NCBI GenBank assembly: GCA_035578175.1 | Contig: JAQMRL010000001.1 | Coordinates: 434,385,545 to 434,449,544 of the forward strand | Source of the DNA: Catonia carolina | Taxonomy: Eukaryota; Arthropoda; Insecta; Hemiptera; Achilidae | Direction: 5' to 3' | Length of the DNA: 64,000 nt | Shown: piece by piece, positions 39,301-46,598 of the stretch | Layout: each line of letters starts with the position of its first letter | How positions within the stretch are numbered: position 1 is the stretch's first letter | Position numbers and translations under genes: made by a program | The notes under the pieces: generated by a model | Database searches by the model: none | Told to the model about the DNA's origin: nothing | Seen by the model: the letters and a program-made list of their open reading frames with translations, nothing else

Positions 39301-42300
39301 GTGGCTAGGAGGGCAGTGTTTCCAAAATAACAAGGAGCTTCAAGACAGTGTCAAGACTCATAAATTTATTGACTGAAACATTTTATGAAAAAGGTATTGG
39401 AAAGCTCATTCACTGGTATGATAAATACCTCAATTGACAAGGTGATTGTTTAATATAAGATAATAAATTTTAATTTATAAATCACCGTATAAATGAATTG
39501 AATCTCTTACCTAACCTTCAGTTTCCCTTTAGTTTTCTTTTCTTTTAAAACTTACATACATTTTGGTGGTACCACCTTCTTCAGAGTAGTATATTTAAAT
39601 TTAAATTAAATTGTAGAATGGTAGTTCCATTCGGTCATCTGAAATACAACTGTTAAAAAACTCAAATATAATTGTTTTTAAACAAGAAGAATATTTTTAT
39701 TCTAAATTTTTCTTTTAACGGTTATTTTTCTAAATATGAATAGTCTATCTGCTTTGTTTTTTCCAAAATACATTACTTTTTAGTTACATAATTTGGGCTA
39801 CGAATTATGTCCGTAGCAAGATTTATATTCACATCCTATTACCATCCATAGTAATATGGTATCAATTATTTAAGTGATTATTTTTAGATAAATTAAATAA
39901 GAAATATTCTCTCTCTGTTGTTATAGTATCACAGCTACAATGGCAAGTATTGGAGCTGCTGGAATACCACAAGCAGGTCTTGTTACTATGGTGATGGTCT
40001 TAGACACTGTAGGATTACCAGCTGAAGACGTTACAATCATATTTGCTGTCGATTGGCTTTTGTAAGTTTCCTATATTCATGTTTTTTGTACTACTTGTCT
40101 ACACTTTATTGTTTTATTTTAAGTTGTAATCTCCTTTCATCTAAATAACAGATTTCCACTAACATGAAAATAAACTTCTCTTGGCTTTTTATACAATTTT
40201 TTAGATAATTTCTTGGACAAAATATTACCTGCTTTAAATCTTTCTATCTTTTCTTTAAAATACTGATGATTTTACAAACATGAACAACTTTCTAGTGAAA
40301 CCTTAACTAATCCTTTTAAACAAAAAGTTTCTGCATGATATAATTTTTCAATAATTTTTAGGTACTGAAAATTACGAAAACTATGTAAAATAACTTTATA
40401 ATCAAAAATACTTAGACAAAAATGAAGGGTTTTTTTCTAATTTACTGTAGTTTTAAAACTATTTCATATCTAATCGTTCTTTTGAGGGTGACTCATGATA
40501 GTACAGTCTCTAATGTTCTTCAACCATGAGCATTTCCTTCGCCCAGGCTTGCACTTACCCTCAACTTTAGCCTCTAAATCAGTCTGAGAAACTCATACTT
40601 ATTACCCCTGTATAAATGATCAAAGTAGGCAGTCTTTCTTCCTTTCATTATTATTATTATTATTAACTCACGAAACCGACCACAAAACACAAAATTCGAA
40701 GCATTTTTCTCAACACCCTCTCAAGGATACATCGATTGCATACTCAAAGGCCATGTTTCCACGCTGTACAGCAAAAAAGAGTTGATGTACATCTTTACAA
40801 ACCTATATCCAGAATGTGAGATTGTATTGTTAACAAGCATATGCTTCATGTTAAGAAATGCCAGCTTAGCCATTACAATATGAATTCTCAATTCTGCTGC
40901 TGACTCTAGTTATATTGTAGTCCAGTTTCTTAAATACTTGAATTTCTTAACCTGCTCAATATGTTGATCTCCAATAATTAAGTCGCACCAAGTCTGAGGA
41001 ACCTTACTGACCACCATAACCTTAGTTTTTAGTGCAATCATTTTTACACGGAGAGCCTTTCCCACTTTGGTAACACTATTAATCAAGTGCTGAAGCCACT
41101 CTGCTGAACCTGAAAAAATGACTGTATCATCAGCATTTTTTATATTGTTAAGAAGCACTCCATTCAGCTTAATCCCATTTAAAGCATTATAAAAGGCTCA
41201 CTTTAATATTACGTCTGAGTACAAGTTGAACAGAAGTGGAACTAGAACACAATTTGATCTAGAAGTACCTCTGTGTTATTAATTAGTCAAACTTATGAAG
41301 TTGACACCCTTTTGTATATTAACCACTTATCGTGGAACTGATTACATTAAAGTAAGTTTTATTACAATTTCCTCTGTACAAGTTGTCCATTCTGTAGGTT
41401 GACCATATTTATATAGCATGAATATTCAAAAAAACTTTTATGCATTATTTGCACCTTTGCAGTGGTAAGGTTAGTTATTATATTTGTTATCTTAGTTATT
41501 ATATTTGCACCATCACATCAGTTGTTGTTGTTATTGATTCCAACAATTCATTTCTGTGTTCATGCACAAGCTTGTCTGTGGTGTGCAAGTGATTATTAAT
41601 GTATAATTAATTAATTATATTGTATTGTATTAATTATATTAATTATTAATGTATTATTAATGTATAATATCGTAGTGGAGAGGATATTTAAGAGATGTTT
41701 GGTTTGGGAGTGGGGATATACTTAGATGAAGTAGAAATGTAGCTTTTATTATACCACAAATCCTCAACAATGTTATAAAAATCTAAGAGGTTAAACAGGC
41801 AGTTTTGATGTTTCTACTAATAATTTTATAGTTCCAACCTCCTTTGTTAAATTTACTAATGAATTTTCTTACAATTGTCTGTCTTTCTTATGGTTCTTCA
41901 TTAAGTACCCATTCGTTATGAATGTTAACGACCATCATAGCAATTCTCACTTTTTTGTTGTACTGCAAAGTAGCTCTTCTGAGTTTTTTCAGGACCAAGT
42001 TCTCAGATTTTGAAGCCACAATACCCTTCTTCTACCACTTCCTCTTTTTACACAATATATTTTCCACTACAGAATGGCTTGTAGTAACAAATATTTTTTA
42101 TTCTTTCCACATTTTATGTCTATATATTGGAAGATACTTCCTACAATAGATGGTGTAAATTATTTCCAAGTGTTACTTCATTCTCCTGAAGACCTCTACA
42201 TTTCCATCTAGGCAGTTCATGGGACCCTCTAAATTTGTTTATGCACATTTCAAATGCCTCCAGTTTCCTTGTGATGGCTTCATCCAAGGTTCAGGACTCT

Positions 42301-43868
42301 ACACCACACAGGGGCATAGTAAAGACATAACATCTTAGAAGCCTTATTTTTGTTGCAAGAGTACGTAGTTCTTAAAAATAGGACCCATTTTACAAAACAA
42401 CTGCTCTTGTCTTGACTGAATGCCATTTTATTTCCTGTGTACTGCCCCCATTGCTCGTTTATCATGGTTCCCAGGTAACAATACTCTCGTACTCTTATTT
42501 ATTTACTCCTTATTGTTACTTAACTGAATTATTATAAGTGATGTAGTCGTTTAGGTCACAGCCGAAAGGTTGGTTTGAACATCTAGAGGCTTTACTAAAT
42601 AAAATGAGGAATAAGGTGGTTTATAATTGTCTTCCTCACTTAGTAGAAAAGTATGATTATCAAAACACCAGGCCCTCTGAAAATTGCACCTTCACTTCAT
42701 TTGCCGCAGGGTCAGGATGTATAATGAAATTCATTACCCTCAGAGGAGATAACTCTAACTAGTATCTTTTTCACCTCTACTTCTTCTGTTCTTATATGCT
42801 TCAGTCATATAATTGGCTGACCATGTGATAAGAAACACAACTATTTTTTGTAGCTGTGGAACTAGGAGATTGAGCACCTGCCTGTTATGGGCATAGAAGT
42901 GATGTCTAAAATTTAAATAGTGTTTTTTCTATTAATAATTCTTGTAAGATATATATAAGTGTTTGCCAACTGAGTATTAGCCTCTTTTTTCACAACCAAG
43001 GGTGGTCAACAAACATAGATGTAACTACGCCTACATTAAATTTTCAACATACATTTCCTAATTACCTTAGTTTTTGATACAGCTATAATTTTTGAAAGAG
43101 AAATCTTTTATCAAATTCTCTGCAGGAAATCGTTGGTTGAGGTTAACACAAGATATGATTTTCCAGAAATCACAACATAGTTTTGATGTGCTTATATGCT
43201 TTATATTGCCCATAACAGACAGGCGGAGTGTCAAATTATTTACACTCAATCTGTTCGTTGCAGGGCTAAAATAAATAGTTCTGTTTCTTATCATATGGTC
43301 AGCCAATTAAATGACTGAATCATTTAAGAACAGAAGAGGTAGAGGTGCAAAAGACACGAATCAGAGTTATCTCCTCTGAAAGTAATGAATTTCATTGTAC
43401 AGCCAGACCCTGTGGTGAATGAAGTGAAGGTGTCATTTACAGAGTGGAAAATATGTGCTTTTCAGAGGGCCCGGCATGCTGATAAGCGTAATTTTTCACT
43501 CAGTGAGGAAGGCAATGGTAAACCACCTCACTCCTCGTTTTACTTAGTAAAACCTCTAGAGGTTCAAACCAGCTTTTCGGCTGATGACCTAAACAACAAC
43601 ATATGCTTTATACTTATTATATTTATACTTATACTATTTATACTTATAGTATTTTTATACTTATTATATTGTATTTATACTTATTATTTTATGTGCTTAT
43701 ATACTTTGTTTTTCATATAGGGATCGGTTCAGGACAGCAGTTAATGTATCTGGAGATGGCTTAGGTGCTGGTGTGGTTGCACATCTAAGTCGACATGAAT
43801 TAGAAGATTTAAATGAAATGCCGATGACATTAAAGGAATCCGATGAGAATCATTTAACAGCAATGTGA
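12260..43868 (+). CDS. EAAT: Excitatory amino acid (glutamate/aspartate) transporter, SLC1 family, nine coding exons
   Basis: Coding exons are 12260-12381, 17646-17957, 23003-23045, 26399-26441, 27779-27959, 30435-30668, 37412-37606, 39927-40061 and 43721-43868. They total 1413 nt, i.e. 470 residues plus TGA, with GT-AG at every junction and frame kept. Family knowledge: SLC1 EAATs clear glutamate/aspartate across the plasma membrane, coupled to sodium, proton and potassium. Seen in the sequence: hydrophobic TM1 (about residues 14-36), TM2 and TM3 (52-114), a loop with two N-x-T sites (N120, N171), the HP1 serine region (309-317), NMDGT (345-349) followed by a glutamate at 353, the HP2 loop GAAGIPQAG (386-394), and TM8 with D419, D423, R426, T427, N430 and D434. 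The arginine at 426 favours acidic over neutral substrates. Length is close to the insect EAATs I know (about 480). Oddities: HP1 reads TASSNATLP rather than the usual serine run, and the TM8 motif is GDGLGA rather than GDSLGA. Family assignment is very secure; the EAAT1/EAAT2 paralogue is not resolved. Confidence 0.96.
12382..12950 (+). other. EAAT intron 1, first part
   Basis: Starts with donor GTATGT. No repeat or gene recognised up to the LINE fragment at 12955. Confidence 0.6.
12955..13310 (-). pseudogene. LINE C-terminal fragment
   Basis: The minus strand reads fragments such as [27 protein letters not shown] and [17 protein letters not shown] in different frames. These resemble the C-terminal tail of the LINE at 11026-12201. 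Several frameshifts. Confidence 0.6.
13556..13954 (-). mobile_element. SINE-A copy 5, diverged
   Basis: All family blocks are present but more diverged than other copies (aagtaatcagcgaaaaggcta, tagctgaccatgtgataag). Inside EAAT intron 1. Confidence 0.7.
14009..14222 (-). mobile_element. tRNA-like SINE-C copy 4 with target duplication
   Basis: 10-bp duplication aagattttat at 13999-14008 and 14223-14232. T-rich start, GGATTCGAACCC and a cgagcatgttaccaact head. The middle differs from the other copies (tcaactacaacggtcattagcggtg... instead of tgctaatgcagac), i.e. a subfamily. Confidence 0.8.
14233..14972 (+). other. EAAT intron 1, AT-rich part
   Basis: No feature recognised. Confidence 0.6.
14975..15690 (-). 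mobile_element. Pogo/Tigger-like non-autonomous element with transposase C-terminus
   Basis: TIRs CAGTAGGACTTCGATTATCC (left) and CGAATAATCGAAGTCCTTCTG (right) with TA target duplications (14973-14974, 15691-15692). The minus strand encodes 137 residues (15176-15589), ending in a helix-rich tail with [16 protein letters not shown] and the terminal motif [10 protein letters not shown], typical of Tigger/pogo transposase C-termini. The catalytic domain is deleted. Confidence 0.88.
15700..17255 (+). other. EAAT intron 1, no gene recognised
   Basis: Contains a 72-codon open frame (15855-16073) with no recognisable motif, and ordinary AT-rich DNA. Confidence 0.5.
17260..17590 (-). pseudogene. LINE C-terminal fragment
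   Basis: The minus strand shows [20 protein letters not shown] followed by [27 protein letters not shown]. This resembles the region after the RT domain of Jockey/CR1-like LINEs (LxxRRxxxxxxxxYKxLH). It ends about 55 bp before EAAT exon 2. Confidence 0.6.
17646..17957 (+). CDS. EAAT: EAAT coding exon 2 (TM2-TM3)
   Basis: Acceptor TTTTTTACAG ends at 17645 and donor GTAAGA starts at 17958. The first base completes codon 41 (Lys) and the last two bases start codon 145 (Arg). It encodes residues 42-144: the conserved [19 protein letters not shown] segment, TM2 and TM3, and a loop with the N-glycosylation sequon N120-V-T. Reading across the junction with exon 1 gives the continuous family motif [16 protein letters not shown]. 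Confidence 0.95.
18233..18440 (-). repeat. GC-richer repeat with A tail, probable LINE 3' end
   Basis: A T run (18236-18245) precedes a distinctly GC-rich 180-bp block (gaggcggcgagaaaa to ccctccacctccctcgg). On the minus strand this looks like a retrotransposon 3' UTR with a poly(A) tail. No coding motif. Confidence 0.4.
18441..19172 (+). other. EAAT intron 2, no feature recognised
   Basis: Ordinary intron DNA with a short (CA)n run near 18861. Confidence 0.5.
19173..19460. mobile_element. Possible MITE with perfect 16-bp inverted ends
   Basis: AAGCTTTGTGCAGCTG at 19173-19188 is repeated as its exact reverse complement at 19445-19460. The enclosed 256 bp are more GC-rich than the surroundings. 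No target duplication recognised. Confidence 0.45.
19461..20122 (+). other. EAAT intron 2, no feature recognised
   Basis: AT-rich; short open frames only. Confidence 0.5.
20133..22051 (-). mobile_element. SINE-A copy 6, split by a LINE
   Basis: The two SINE halves are 20133-20450 and about 21951-22051. The outer target duplication is ggaatgtaaa (20123-20132 and 22052-22061). The family order is complete once the LINE is ignored, so the LINE came second. Confidence 0.85.
20451..21950 (-). mobile_element. 5'-truncated LINE with RNase H domain, nested in SINE-A
   Basis: A perfect 14-bp duplication ctgaccatgtgata (20437-20450 and 21951-21964) bounds 1.5 kb. The minus strand has RT C-terminal motifs ([17 protein letters not shown]) at 21148-21435 and an RNase H-like [16 protein letters not shown] at 20631-20885, with frameshifts. 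The 3' tail is a short TAATG-type repeat rather than poly(A). The RNase H and the tail suggest an R1/I-like clade (inference). Confidence 0.88.
22556..22890. mobile_element. Fold-back element beside EAAT exon 3
   Basis: Almost fully palindromic: left arm 22556-22722 (ctgttacaactgc ... ggatccatcatcatcagaatac) mirrors the right arm 22727-22890 (gtactctgatgatggtggatcc ... gctgtaacag). The inner part agatgttgtatcttcagtcatt pairs with aatgactgaagacataacatct. A third arm copy lies at 23095-23235. Confidence 0.8.
23003..23045 (+). CDS. EAAT: EAAT coding exon 3 (43 nt)
   Basis: A very small exon between acceptor ATTATAG (to 23002) and donor GTAACT (23046). It completes Arg145 and adds 14 residues ([14 protein letters not shown]), which match the conserved LIRNxFPxN segment of EAATs after TM3. 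It is too short for ORF finders and is identified only by motif and phase. A fold-back element and a duplicate of its arm flank it within about 110 bp on one side and 55 bp on the other. Confidence 0.9.
23095..23235. repeat. Solo arm of the fold-back element
   Basis: Direct repeat of 22785-22925 (gtactctgatgatggtgg ... gctgtaacggatcagc). It begins about 50 bp downstream of exon 3, so exon 3 sits between two direct copies of the arm. Confidence 0.8.
23696..24649 (+). mobile_element. Element F copy 1 (0.95 kb, non-coding)
   Basis: Nearly identical to 53601-54567. Starts (a)tttctcttgcc and has ggcaagagaaag near the end, which form a short inverted repeat, then the hairpin gtgtgagtgtttcacacc. 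Contains a (TG)n tract (23830-23872). A 51-bp perfect direct repeat flanks it (23645-23695 and 24650-24700). Class unknown. Confidence 0.75.
23830..23872 (+). repeat. (TG)n microsatellite in element F
   Basis: Interrupted TG/TC dinucleotides; the equivalent tract in copy 2 is longer. Confidence 0.9.
25354..26398 (+). other. EAAT intron 3, last part
   Basis: No repeat family or gene recognised. Confidence 0.5.
26399..26441 (+). CDS. EAAT: EAAT coding exon 4 (43 nt)
   Basis: The second small exon, with acceptor TTTGTTTCAG (to 26398) and donor GTCAGT (26442). It encodes [14 protein letters not shown] plus the first base of Asp174, the extracellular TM3-TM4 loop with a second sequon at N171-V-T. 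Phase fits both neighbours exactly. Confidence 0.85.
26700..26893 (-). mobile_element. tRNA-like SINE-B, 3'-truncated
   Basis: Minus-strand head with the A-box-like TGGTCTAGAGG, the inserted hairpin (tcagctatttaacagctga) and the B-box-like GGTTCAAATCC; the tail half is missing. Confidence 0.75.
27372..27614. mobile_element. Small TTAA-flanked MITE (piggyBac-like)
   Basis: 243 bp bounded by TTAA (27372-27375 and 27611-27614) with inverted tips CCTCTTGA / TCAAGAGG. Non-coding. In EAAT intron 4. Confidence 0.65.
27779..27959 (+). CDS. EAAT: EAAT coding exon 5 (TM4c/TM5 region)
   Basis: Acceptor TTCTGTTTCAG ends at 27778 and donor GTAATC starts at 27960. Encodes residues 174-233 and two bases of Trp234. 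Contains the conserved GxNxLGLVVFxIVxGxAIG segment (187-205) and the [10 protein letters not shown] helix typical of SLC1 proteins. Confidence 0.95.
28102..29028. mobile_element. Snap-back mariner: two transposase 3' halves in inverted orientation
   Basis: Both ends carry the same terminal sequence (tgaggtgtggctattaaata left; the reverse complement of a cgagatgtgactattaaata-like end right), with TA at the borders. 28102-28760 holds a minus-strand transposase C-terminal part, frameshifted near 28410 ([14 protein letters not shown]..., [16 protein letters not shown]). 28763-29028 holds a plus-strand copy of the last 60 or so residues, open to the stop at 28962-28964. There is no 5' half, so it cannot encode transposase. 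In EAAT intron 5. Confidence 0.85.
29040..30434 (+). other. EAAT intron 5, last part
   Basis: AT-rich, no element recognised. Confidence 0.5.
30435..30668 (+). CDS. EAAT: EAAT coding exon 6 (TM5-TM6 and start of HP1)
   Basis: Acceptor CTTTTTTCAG ends at 30434 and donor GTAATA starts at 30669. Completes Trp234 and encodes residues 235-311: the (W)LSPVGVFFL motif, TM6, and the beginning of re-entrant hairpin 1 (AFGTAS). A tRNA-like SINE in reverse orientation lies immediately downstream in the intron. Confidence 0.96.
30696..30858 (-). mobile_element. tRNA-like SINE (SINE-C subfamily)
   Basis: The minus-strand head reads GTTGGCGTAGTGGTTAGCAT and then GGGTTCGATTCCC, close to a functional tRNA A and B box, followed by the SINE-C body (actgcattagcagcaatt). 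Lies 28 bp after exon 6. The tRNA fold is not complete, so it is not called a tRNA gene. Confidence 0.85.
31070..31455 (-). mobile_element. SINE-A copy 7
   Basis: All family blocks present; the last bases near 31450 diverge (cctgctcatgcttatcgg). Inside EAAT intron 6. Confidence 0.75.
31914..31921. other. Single intronic TAGGCCTA octamer
   Basis: The only perfect TAGGCCTA noticed within the EAAT gene; see the cluster at 57377-61700. Confidence 0.8.
32050..34800 (-). pseudogene. Decayed CR1/Jockey-like LINE with endonuclease and RT remnants
   Basis: Minus-strand fragments in the expected order: an AP-endonuclease motif [15 protein letters not shown] (near 34290-34335), a linker (33662-33874), RT block [21 protein letters not shown] (32892-33107), a decayed FADD box as LLFTDDTSI with [10 protein letters not shown] (32558-32830), and [10 protein letters not shown] (32406-32591). 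Many stops and frameshifts; old. Exact borders are uncertain. Confidence 0.7.
35468..36261 (-). pseudogene. Decayed LINE reverse transcriptase
   Basis: Minus-strand RT blocks in three frames: [18 protein letters not shown] (36025-36261), [13 protein letters not shown] with [12 protein letters not shown] (35856-36101), and after a gap the thumb region [29 protein letters not shown] (35468-35698). The catalytic FADD box is absent, so this is an internally deleted relic. Confidence 0.75.
36255..36400 (+). pseudogene. LINE 3' tail, inverted relative to its neighbour
   Basis: The plus strand reads [12 protein letters not shown], then [13 protein letters not shown] and [12 protein letters not shown], the C-terminal end of a LINE ORF2. 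It abuts the minus-strand RT relic head to head. Confidence 0.6.
36401..36790 (+). other. EAAT intron 6, no feature recognised
   Basis: AT-rich intron DNA. Confidence 0.5.
36797..37190 (-). mobile_element. SINE-A copy 8
   Basis: Full-length copy from cgtttagatcatcagcc to gttatgggca, 220 bp before exon 7. Only a weak attttat-type duplication is seen. Confidence 0.8.
37412..37606 (+). CDS. EAAT: EAAT coding exon 7 (HP1 end and TM7, NMDGT)
   Basis: Acceptor CTGTTTTTCAG ends at 37411 and donor GTAAGG starts at 37607. Encodes Ser312 to Val376 and includes SNATLP of HP1 and TM7 with [22 protein letters not shown] residues 345-349 bind sodium and substrate in the family. Glu353 sits where the proton-carrying glutamate of mammalian EAATs lies. 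Confidence 0.97.
37607..38585 (+). other. EAAT intron 7, no feature recognised
   Basis: AT-rich, no element recognised until the mariner relic. Confidence 0.5.
38590..38758 (-). pseudogene. Mariner transposase C-terminal fragment (inverted half)
   Basis: The minus strand reads [12 protein letters not shown], then [11 protein letters not shown] and GDYVEK, the very end of a SETMAR-type mariner transposase. It faces the plus-strand copy that follows. Confidence 0.65.
38765..39376 (+). pseudogene. Mariner transposase relic with in-frame 168-bp triplication (203-codon ORF)
   Basis: The frame is open for 203 codons. The head resembles a mariner transposase before the second catalytic aspartate, but that aspartate is lost ([11 protein letters not shown] where HxDNAPxHSA is expected). 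Then one 56-residue block (TQWLLExFx[28 protein letters not shown]) occurs three times at 38867, 39035 and 39203. The usual YSPDLAPSD is changed to NSPNPASSD in each repeat. It continues after a stop at 39376 into [19 protein letters not shown] transposon relic, not a host gene. Confidence 0.8.
38867..39370 (+). repeat. Three tandem 168-bp units
   Basis: Units start at 38867, 39035 and 39203 with a period of exactly 168 bp (56 codons). They differ by only a few substitutions (for example ttgaacaa versus ttgaaaaa after ggctcc), so the amplification is recent compared with the decay of the transposase. Confidence 0.95.
39380..39926 (+). other. EAAT intron 7, last part
   Basis: The first 70 bp are the mariner C-terminus; the rest shows nothing recognisable. 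Confidence 0.5.
39927..40061 (+). CDS. EAAT: EAAT coding exon 8 (HP2 and start of TM8)
   Basis: Acceptor TTGTTATAG ends at 39926 and donor GTAAGT starts at 40062. Encodes Ser377 to Leu421, including the HP2 gate loop [15 protein letters not shown] and the DWLL start of TM8 with Asp419. Confidence 0.97.
40650..41290 (-). pseudogene. RTE-like LINE reverse transcriptase fragment
   Basis: The minus strand reads [34 protein letters not shown] with the YADD box altered to NADD, and later [18 protein letters not shown] and [10 protein letters not shown]. This order fits the palm-thumb region of RTE-type LINEs. Frameshifted and inactive. Confidence 0.7.
41291..42140 (+). other. EAAT intron 8, no feature recognised
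   Basis: AT-rich DNA with an attaatgtattaatta-type repeat patch near 41600-41665. Confidence 0.5.
42145..42480 (-). pseudogene. LINE RT C-terminal fragment
   Basis: The minus strand reads [20 protein letters not shown], then [20 protein letters not shown], the segment after the RT thumb in RTE-like LINEs. Probably a separate fragment of the same family as 40650-41290. Confidence 0.65.
42545..42896 (-). mobile_element. SINE-A copy 9 with target duplication
   Basis: 9-bp duplication aagtgatgt (42536-42544 and 42897-42905). Internal deletions, otherwise the full block order. Confidence 0.85.
43206..43600 (+). mobile_element. SINE-A copy 10 with target duplication
   Basis: 12-bp duplication atatgctttata (43194-43205 and 43601-43612). 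The plus orientation ends CCTAAACAACAAC, showing the (AAC)n tail. Lies 110 bp before EAAT exon 9. Confidence 0.9.
43721..43868 (+). CDS. EAAT: EAAT coding exon 9 (TM8, C-terminus, stop)
   Basis: Acceptor TTTTTCATATAG ends at 43720, followed by residues 422-470 and TGA at 43866-43868. Contains [12 protein letters not shown] with Asp423, Arg426, Thr427, Asn430 and Asp434, then the HLSRHEL motif and a short acidic tail ending NHLTAM. A SINE-A copy ends about 110 bp before the acceptor. Confidence 0.97.
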
Positions 43869-45660
43869 ATTAAAGTCTTTGGAATGTGATATTAATTTTT
43901 AATAAAAAATTCTTAATTTTAAGTGCACTAAATTCACATAATCAAATTACAGTGGATTATTATAAACAAAATGTTTATCAACTTGTGTTCAAAACAAACA
44001 TATTTTTTTTTTGTTTAATCTATGGACGTCATTATAAATTTGTACTAGAACTTATAAAATTATATTCAGGTTTGTACTCGTAATATCGTTACAATGTATA
44101 AAAAATTCTGAGGTTGTTTATTTTTTATAATAGAGTAAAATAAGATTTTTCCTTTTAATTTTAAAAATCATTAAAAAAATGGCAGAAGTTTGAAATAGTG
44201 CTAGTTGTAATCAGCTATAGGTTTAAGATTTTGTAGCCCTAGAGCAGATTTTCTCACCAGCTATACAGATGTTATAATAAAAATCTGAATTTTAATAATT
44301 TTGTTTTTATAACTGTTTACCGATCCATATTATTTGAGTGACAATACTAAAACAAACAGTTTTTTATTCATTAAATTCTTGATATTCTTTGATAGCGGCC
44401 ATTTATTGTACGGCTCTTATTTTATAGGCCTTGCCCATGGCCTAGAAGTAAAACCCTGTGTGTTTGTAATCAATGACTACTTAAGAAGTTACAATTTGAT
44501 TTTGAAATGTTATTTTAGTTCCAAATTGACATTATTTTTATTTTTTTTATTTTATATACTGCTACGTAATAATCTGTTCATTTTCTTTAAACAATAAATA
44601 ACTAATCTGGCAGAAAAGTGAAAAAAACTAAAGACTTCTGTGATGTTTATAAATATTTTTTTTAAATTATAATAAAACGTTAATAAATTTAATGAAAAAA
44701 TGACAGTACAGACGAATACTTCGCTAAATTTTGATTACAATATTGATAAGGCAAATCCAAAAAATCATATTTCATCAACCTTGAATTTAGATTTACATAT
44801 TGTTTAATAAATTAATGTACATTTTGTACAAAACTTTTAAAATAAGATTTTTATCACAAATATTTATGGAAAAAGTACAAAATTTTCTTACTGTAAGTTA
44901 ATTACTACTTATATTTTACTGAATGATTTATCTTTATTTTCACAAAAGTTATTTTTAATGTAAAAATTATTTGTGGCATCACACCTGAACAGGAGATTTC
45001 TTAAAGTTATATCATTAATAATGATTTCCTCTGAGCTACACAGAGATACTATTTTAATAAATTATCATGTAAACAATTTTTATTTTTTAATATACTGTAT
45101 ATACATGATAGGCCATGTACTTAATTGAATTCTCCTTCAAATTGTTTATTTATTAATCATGCAAAAATAGAATTTACATTACAAATTTAGAATAAAACTA
45201 AGAATAACTGTACATCCTTTTACTTCTTTCTGACAATTTCCAAAGGGTGTGACAAGGAAGTAAAAGGATGATTGTAGCCATACAGACTTCTGGAGAAAAA
45301 GTTGTTGGATTTAAAGGTTGGACCACTTGACAAATGAAGCAATTTGGGAAAAAGGTAGGAAGGCCAAACAACAGTTGTAATGAAATGAAATTTATTTCTT
45401 TTGTGCCCCACTGGGTGATTTTCTCAATGAAGATGAAAACAGGACATTAACCACATATTATCATAAATACTACAGGTTGTGTAAATATGCAGTAATACCC
45501 GAAGACACAAAGAAAGAAAAACATTGGATTGGTGAAACACAGTGGCAAAGCAATTATGGCTAGTGGTTTACAAGACAGAATAAATAAGATTACCAAAATA
45601 TTTAAGTGGATTTAGTCAGCAAATCATATATCCACAGGAACATTCAGTAAATTCAGTTTA
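43869..45660 (+). other. EAAT 3' UTR and downstream flank
   Basis: Very AT-rich; no gene or repeat recognised beyond candidate AATAAA signals. Confidence 0.5.
44593..44598 (+). promoter_or_regulatory. Candidate EAAT polyadenylation signal
   Basis: AATAAA about 725 bp after the stop codon. An earlier AATAAA at 43901 is only 33 bp from the stop, and others follow near 44671. Which one is used cannot be told from sequence in such AT-rich DNA. Confidence 0.25.
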
Positions 45661-45673
45661 AGTTCAGATATTG

Positions 45674-45915
45674 GCCTTCGGGCCAGCCCAGTCAGTCAGC
45701 TGGTAGAAAGTCGCTATTATTTGTTAAGTAACACAGGTTGGGCAAGCGACTTTGTATGGTGACCAATTGACAGCCATCCATGAACAAGCTCTACTGGGGG
45801 TCCCTGTTCAAACTCATGTCTAATTCACGTCAAAAAATACAGCAAAAGCAGCGATCAAATTGGGTAGTTGTCACAATGTACAGTTCCCAATAACAAATAA
45901 AAGCTTAAAAAAAAA
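45674..45915 (+). mobile_element. tRNA-like SINE-G, full length, with target duplication
   Basis: 13-bp duplication agttcagatattg (45661-45673 and 45916-45928). The head CAGTCAGTCAGCTGGTAGA resembles a tRNA A-box region and TGTTCAAACTC a B box; ends in poly(A). A second copy, in reverse orientation, is at 54568. Confidence 0.88.
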
Positions 45916-45928
45916 AGTTCAGATATTG

Positions 45929-46550
45929 TACCGAAAAACATAGATTTTACTTATGTACTTTTTTAACACACACATTCAAACTTCTTATCTCCAGACCTTA
46001 TATCAAAGGTTATAAACAACTCTTTAATTTTTTTTTAAATTTTACAAAGTACAAATTTTTTCACATTGTTAGTGCCATATTATTTTACTTAAAGATACCT
46101 CATAAACAAGCTTAATTTAAGTATTGTATATTTACGCTATTCTGCACATACTTTAAAATATTGTAAATATTAAAATTATATTTAATTGTTTTAAAAAATT
46201 TATATAATATTTAGTACTGGTCTACTACTGTAATATTTATTTTTTGAGTAAAATTATCTTTGTACCTTATCTAAAATAGTACTAAATTATTATTACAAGG
46301 AATTTTGTTTCATTTTAAATTCATTATGTAAATAACTTTTTAACAATTTTAATGAAATGTTGTAAAGTAAAATAAATTATTTAAAAATTTGCCACATTAC
46401 TCATTGTTTGTTTTATTTTTTTAATGTTTAATCATTTATTATTCATTTCAGAAACCTCCACATTTTATAATACCTCTATCTATTTCATAAACGACAATAA
46501 CTTGTGTGATTACAAAACTAAGTTATTGAGTGTTTTTTAATTCGGTATAA
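45929..46550. other. No gene recognised
   Basis: AT-rich intergenic DNA. Confidence 0.5.
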
Positions 46551-46598
46551 TGAGCGCACCTGTGTTTTTCTGTATTGTTGGTTAATACAGTAGATCCT

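Noticed and set aside
38867..39370. CRISPR-like or host tandem-repeat protein
   Set aside because: Three direct 168-bp units without spacers; the residues match a mariner transposase segment, not a host repeat domain.
43385..43720. Recurrent ORF ([16 protein letters not shown]...) in several repeat copies, up to 111 codons
   Set aside because: It lies wholly inside SINE-A and is broken by stops and indels in most copies; the shared frame reflects shared ancestry of the repeat, not a conserved protein.
44334..44597. 87-codon ORF downstream of the transporter
   Set aside because: Phe/Leu/Ile-rich translation of AT-rich 3' flank; no homology pattern recognised.
45220..45411. 63-codon minus-strand ORF
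   Set aside because: No recognisable motif and no supporting context.
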